Assembly (NCBI GenBank): GCA_017477325.1
Contig: JAFUWV010000002.1
Span: forward strand, 1 to 64,000
DNA from: Paludibacteraceae bacterium
GTDB lineage: Bacteria; Bacteroidota; Bacteroidia; Bacteroidales; Paludibacteraceae
Length of the DNA: 64,000 nt
Direction of reading: 5' to 3'
Each line of letters begins with the position of its first letter. Positions within the stretch are counted from its first letter, which is position 1. Below are positions 60,566 through 64,000 of this stretch, one piece after another. The notes beneath the pieces were generated by a model. It searched no databases and had not been told where the DNA came from. It worked only from the letters and a program-made list of their open reading frames with translations. Both the position numbers and the translations under genes were made by a program.

Positions 60566-60690
60566 GTTTAAAGTTTAAAGTTGAAAGTTTAAAGTTGAGA
60601 GAAGTTCTTAAGTTTAAAGTTGAAAGTTGAGAGAAGTTTTATAGTTGAGAGTGGAAAGTTTCTTAAGATACTTAAGTCACTTAAGATACT
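60566..60690. repeat. TTTAAAGTTGAAAG simple repeats
   Basis: The gap between pgk and the DUF3127 gene holds degenerate copies of AGTTTAAAGTTGAAAG and GAGAGAAGTT, then ACTTAAG units. Similar bases, in reverse complement, lie at 25290-25335. Confidence 0.65.
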
Positions 60691-60709
60691 TTCGTTTCTT
60701 TAGTTTATA

Positions 60710-61960
60710 CTATTCTCCTTTGATAGCGGCTACTCCGGGCAGTACTTTTCCTTCGATGGCTTCGAGCAGCGCTCCGCCTCCTGTAGAGATGTAACTTACG
60801 CGGTCAGCCATGCCGAACTTGTTGATGCAAGCCACCGAGTCGCCTCCGCCTATAAGCGAGTAGGCACCCTCGTCGGTAGCTTTTGCGATAGCCTCTGCTA
60901 TGGCGCGAGAGCCGGCGGTGAAGTTGTCGAACTCGAACACTCCTGCGGGTCCGTTCCACAGAATGGTCTTGGCACCCTCTATTGCCTTGGCGAATGCTTT
61001 CTGAGTCTCAGGACCGGCATCCATGCCTTCCCAACCGTCGGGGACATCGTTGGCGGGGCAAACGATCTGCTTGGCATCGTTGCTGAACTCGTCTCCTGCC
61101 ACGCAGTCGGTACCGAGCACGAGGTTCACGCCCTTCTCTTTTGCCTGACGAATGATGTCAAGTGCGAGGTCCAGTTTGTCGTCCTCACAGATGGAATTGC
61201 CTATCTTTCCACCCTGGGCCTTTGCGAAGGTGTAGGTCATGCCACCACAGAGAATCAGGTTGTCCACCTTGTCCATCAGGTTCTCAATGATGCCTATCTT
61301 GGTTGACACTTTGGAGCCGCCCATGATAGCGGTGAAGGGGCGTTTGATATTGCTGAGTATATTGTCCACAGCCTCTACTTCTTTCTCCATAAGCAGTCCG
61401 AGCATCTTGTTGTCCTGCGAGAAATAGTCGGCGATGACGGCTGTGCTGGCATGTTTGCGGTGAGCAGTACCGAAGGCGTCGTTGACGTAGCAGTCTGCAT
61501 AAGAAGCCAGAGTCTTGGCGAACTCTTTCTGGCGTGCCTTCATCTGCTTCTTAGCCTCTTCGTAAGCAGGGTCTTCCTTGTCGATACCTACAGGCTTGCC
61601 CTCTTCTTCGGGATAGAAACGCAGGTTCTCGAGCAGCAGCACCTGTCCGGGCTTGAGTTGGTCTGCTGCGGCCTTTGCGTCGGCACAGTCGGGCGCGAAA
61701 AGCACCTCCGTGCCAAGGGCGGCAGCCACTGCGTCTTTTATCTGCGAGAGCGACATTTTCGGGTTGACCTTGCCTTTAGGTTTGCCCATGTGAGACATGA
61801 TGATGAGAGCACCGCCGTCGGCCAGTATCTTCTTAAGAGTAGGAAGAGCACCGCGGATACGGGTGTCGTCGGTTATCTGTCCGTTTTCATCGAGTGGTAC
61901 ATTGAAGTCCACGCGTACTATTGCCTTCTTTCCGGCAAAATTGTAGTTGTTCAGTGTCAT
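60710..61960 (-). CDS. pgk: Phosphoglycerate kinase
   Basis: The ATG at 61960 ([24 protein letters not shown]) is chosen because homologues begin there; the longer frame adds 15 leader-coded residues. The 416-residue two-domain enzyme has the RVDFNVPLD signature, the [10 protein letters not shown] and [13 protein letters not shown] nucleotide-binding motifs and the STGGGALLE end. It makes ATP from 1,3-bisphosphoglycerate in glycolysis. A promoter lies at 62105-62136, with a leader of about 135 nt. Confidence 0.95.
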   Translation of the reverse strand: MTLNNYNFAGKKAIVRVDFNVPLDENGQITDDTRIRGALPTLKKILADGGALIIMSHMGKPKGKVNPKMSLSQIKDAVAAALGTEVLFAPDCADAKAAADQLKPGQVLLLENLRFYPEEEGKPVGIDKEDPAYEEAKKQMKARQKEFAKTLASYADCYVNDAFGTAHRKHASTAVIADYFSQDNKMLGLLMEKEVEAVDNILSNIKRPFTAIMGGSKVSTKIGIIENLMDKVDNLILCGGMTYTFAKAQGGKIGNSICEDDKLDLALDIIRQAKEKGVNLVLGTDCVAGDEFSNDAKQIVCPANDVPDGWEGMDAGPETQKAFAKAIEGAKTILWNGPAGVFEFDNFTAGSRAIAEAIAKATDEGAYSLIGGGDSVACINKFGMADRVSYISTGGGALLEAIEGKVLPGVAAIKGE

Positions 61961-62104
61961 GATTGTATATTGTTTTTTGTTTGTTAGCGTTTGATATTGG
62001 GTCACCTGGAACCTGGACCTTGCCGGCTCCGCCGATCGTTCCCGAAGGGATAAGAAACCTGGAACATGAAACCTGGATCCTGAAACACCATTTCTTACAG
62101 CCTA

Positions 62105-62136
62105 CAAAGATACAACGATTTTTTGTTTTATACAAG
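62105..62136 (-). promoter_or_regulatory. Promoter of pgk
   Basis: On the minus strand CTTG (62133-62136), a 20-bp spacer and TATCTTTG (62105-62112). The leader contains ACCTGGAAC repeats. Confidence 0.75.
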
Positions 62137-62381
62137 TTTTAGTTTCACCTTAATTATTATAATGAAAAAAAATAGCCGTTACCCTATGTATCTCTCTTCT
62201 CAAATGTTCTCCTCCTTATAGCGAAGCTGTCATTGCCCTCCCAACCAAAATAGCTATCTGCGAGTTATTCCACCATCGGTAACTTCACACTGAAGGCGTA
62301 GTAAAATGCTTAAGATAAACTATGTGGGGATGATTTTTGAGGTTCGAAGGTTGGTCAATTGGTAGGTTGTGGTATTAACAC
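62137..62381. other. Gene-free stretch
   Basis: This lies between the pgk promoter and the terminator of the CoA-transferase gene. No gene, hairpin or clear repeat is seen. Both flanking genes read leftward. Confidence 0.5.
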
Positions 62382-62415
62382 AAAAAAACAAAGCGGACAG
62401 GTTGTCTGTCCGCTT
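62382..62415 (-). terminator. Terminator of the CoA-transferase gene
   Basis: AAGCGGACAG (62391-62400) pairs with CTGTCCGCTT (62406-62415), loop GTTGT; on the minus strand TTTGTTTTTTT follows. Confidence 0.85.
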
Positions 62416-62444
62416 CCCGTTAAACTGTATCTGCGACTTGCGTT

Positions 62445-63935
62445 TTACATATAGTTCTCCCAGCGCGTGTTACGCATGTCGCCTGAAGCGAGGAACTCCT
62501 GGTGCATGGCAGTCGCCAGACGCAGGTTGTGGGGAGTATGGGCTTTCTTGCAGTTCTGAAGATAGTCTCTGAGCATTTGCTTGTACTCCGGTGCCACGCA
62601 GTTCTCGATGATGCATTCGGCACGCTGTATCGGGCTTTTACCGCGCAGGTCTGCTATGCCCTGCTCCGTGATGATGACCTTCACGGAGTGCTCGGAGTGG
62701 TCGAGGTGGCTTACCATAGGCACGAAGGACGAGATGGCGCCGCCCTTTGCCGTGGACGGCGTGGTGAAGATGGATATATAAGCGTTGCGCGTGAAGTCGC
62801 CGCTGCCGCCTATGCCGTTCATCATCTTCGTGCCGCAAACGTGGGTCGAGTTGATATTGCCATAGATGTCCGCCTCAAGAGCCGTGTTGATGGTGATGAG
62901 GCCCAGACGGCGGGCCACCTCGGGGTTGTTAGATATCTCTTGCGGACGGAGAACAATACGGCGGCGGAAGAAGTCCATGTGGTCGATGATGTCCTGCAGT
63001 TTGTCCGCACCTACAGTCAGCGAGCATCCCGAAGCGAACGTCACACGGCCGTCCTTCATCAGTTGAACCACCGAGTCCTGAATGACCTCCGTGTACATCT
63101 GGAAAGGAGGTATGTGAGGGTTCTCTCCCAGAGCGGCAAGCACCGCATTGGCTATGTTGCCCACGCCGGACTGGATAGGCAGGAACGACTTGGGGATACG
63201 GCCCGCATGCATCTCTTCTTCGAGGAACTTGGCCACGTTGGCGCCTATCTTCTCAGTCGTCTCGTCCAGAGGCGAGAACTTGCCTACCTCATTCGGACGG
63301 TTGGTCCTGACGATAGCTATAATCTTGCTCGGGTCAACCTTTATGCAGTCAGTGCCGATGCGGTCACCCACATGATAGATAGGTATCTCGCGGCGCATAG
63401 GCGGATCAGCAGGCTCGTAGATATCGTGTATGCCACGCATCACCGGAGGCATAGCCTCGTTCAGTTCCACTATTATATGGTCCGCCAGACGGCAGATGGT
63501 GGGCATGATACCCACTCCGGCGGTGGGTATTATTTCTCCCAGTTCGGTCACCTCACACGCCTCAATGATGGCGAACTTGGGTCGCGGCAGGAAGCCGTAG
63601 CGCAGTTCCTGGGCGAGTTGGCTCAGGTGCATGTCGAAGTAGTGGGCATCCTGGTTGTTCAGTTCCGTCCGCAAGTCTTTGTTCGACTGGTAAGGGGCGC
63701 GGAACAGAATGGCATGAGCACGTGCCAGCATGCCGTCACACGAGTCACCCGTGGAGGCTCCTGTGTAGATACCTATTTTAAACTCTTCGCCTCGAGCGTG
63801 TGCTTCTTCGGCACACTTGGCTATAGCCGTAGGGACGTCTTTCGGAGCACCGGCGGGAGTGAATCCGCCCATGCCCACTACGTCACCGTTCTGAATGAAT
63901 TGGGCAGCCTCTTCGGCTGACATGAACTTGTACAT
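62445..63935 (-). CDS. Acetyl-CoA hydrolase/transferase family protein (succinyl-CoA:acetate CoA-transferase type)
   Basis: The 496-residue protein belongs to the Cat1/AarC-like class I CoA-transferases: N-terminal GDVVGMGGFTPAGAPK, then SGVGNIANAVLAALG and MYTEVIQDSVV with the likely catalytic Glu, and ASGCSLTVG and GGSGDFTRNAY near the C-terminal half. It would exchange CoA between acetate and succinate, as in acetate- and succinate-forming fermentation by Bacteroidales; hydrolase activity is also possible. A strong terminator follows. Its promoter is not visible in the 65 nt before the window end. Confidence 0.9.
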   Translation of the reverse strand: MYKFMSAEEAAQFIQNGDVVGMGGFTPAGAPKDVPTAIAKCAEEAHARGEEFKIGIYTGASTGDSCDGMLARAHAILFRAPYQSNKDLRTELNNQDAHYFDMHLSQLAQELRYGFLPRPKFAIIEACEVTELGEIIPTAGVGIMPTICRLADHIIVELNEAMPPVMRGIHDIYEPADPPMRREIPIYHVGDRIGTDCIKVDPSKIIAIVRTNRPNEVGKFSPLDETTEKIGANVAKFLEEEMHAGRIPKSFLPIQSGVGNIANAVLAALGENPHIPPFQMYTEVIQDSVVQLMKDGRVTFASGCSLTVGADKLQDIIDHMDFFRRRIVLRPQEISNNPEVARRLGLITINTALEADIYGNINSTHVCGTKMMNGIGGSGDFTRNAYISIFTTPSTAKGGAISSFVPMVSHLDHSEHSVKVIITEQGIADLRGKSPIQRAECIIENCVAPEYKQMLRDYLQNCKKAHTPHNLRLATAMHQEFLASGDMRNTRWENYM

Positions 63936-64000
63936 AATATATTGAGTTTTATAAGTTTTACAAGAGTCAAAAGGAACTAAGTTCCAGGTTTGATGAGTTC

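Noticed and set aside
62502..63920. Long open frame on the opposite strand of the CoA-transferase gene.
   Set aside because: A shadow frame: the minus-strand gene has all family motifs, whereas this frame has no signal peptide, family match or promoter.
1..64000. CRISPR array, prophage, integrase or insertion sequence.
   Set aside because: No regular repeat-spacer array, and no transposase, integrase or phage structural genes were recognised on either strand.

Overview
The window looks like a chromosomal segment of a Bacteroidota bacterium, most likely order Bacteroidales (a relative of Bacteroides/Prevotella; genus not resolved). The evidence is: about twenty promoters of the phylum-specific TTG-N18-21-TAnnTTTG type; many lipoproteins with short serine/alanine lipoboxes; giant secreted Fn3/PKD proteins with 'GCDS' repeats and short C-terminal tails like type IX secretion signals; DUF4294, DUF3127 and DUF6242-like proteins; TPR-histidine kinases; and tRNAs with no encoded CCA. 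These promoters also show that several longest-ORF starts are wrong, because the start codon lies in or upstream of the -7 box; starts were moved for the histidine kinase, ddl, the PfkB kinase, the Kelch-like lipoprotein and the DUF4294 protein. Other start changes, such as pgk, rest on homology.

Layout. 1-3.2 kb: AT-rich, holding a TPR lipoprotein cut by the window edge and two unrecognised lipoproteins. 3.3-7.1 kb: an SDR/zinc-ribbon fusion, a K+/H+ antiporter and an exported thioredoxin. 7.2-22.8 kb: a four-gene, 15.6-kb operon for the cell surface, with a 2805-residue nine-module Fn3 protein, two PKD/GCDS proteins and a beta-barrel, preceded by a leader with a terminator-like hairpin. 23.3-26.1 kb: PepO-type M13 peptidase and an NlpC/P60 peptidase. 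26.2-34.2 kb: a TPR histidine kinase/LuxR-type regulator operon, divergent from an exported double-zinc-ribbon OmpA protein that has two matching operator/-7 modules 74 bp apart; then lipoproteins interrupted by a HepT/MntA toxin-antitoxin pair lying between 15-bp inverted repeats. 34.5-50 kb: mostly housekeeping (HerA-like ATPase, efp, MarC, queG, rpiB, radical SAM, ddl, polyprenyl synthase, gcvH, HU, rhomboid, 5-FTHF cyclo-ligase, PlsC). 50-57 kb: PfkB kinase, tRNA-Asn, a secreted propeller-like protein, cca, DUF4294, AraC regulator, rpsT and tRNA-Glu. 57-64 kb: a TPR-TM-AraC regulator, metallophosphoesterase, DUF3127 protein, pgk and an acetyl-CoA hydrolase/transferase.

How they fit together: ddl, rhomboid, PlsC, NlpC/P60 and OmpA concern the envelope; cca completes the CCA-less tRNAs; queG, efp, rpsT and the tRNAs serve translation. 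Two transmembrane TPR regulators probably link envelope signals to transcription. The most unusual items are the tandem operator modules and the zinc-ribbon OmpA they precede, the inverted-repeat-bounded HepT/MntA cassette, the adhesin operon leader, a candidate ~140-nt small RNA at 56.9-57.1 kb, and a detached 118-bp copy of a secreted protein's C-terminal tail.
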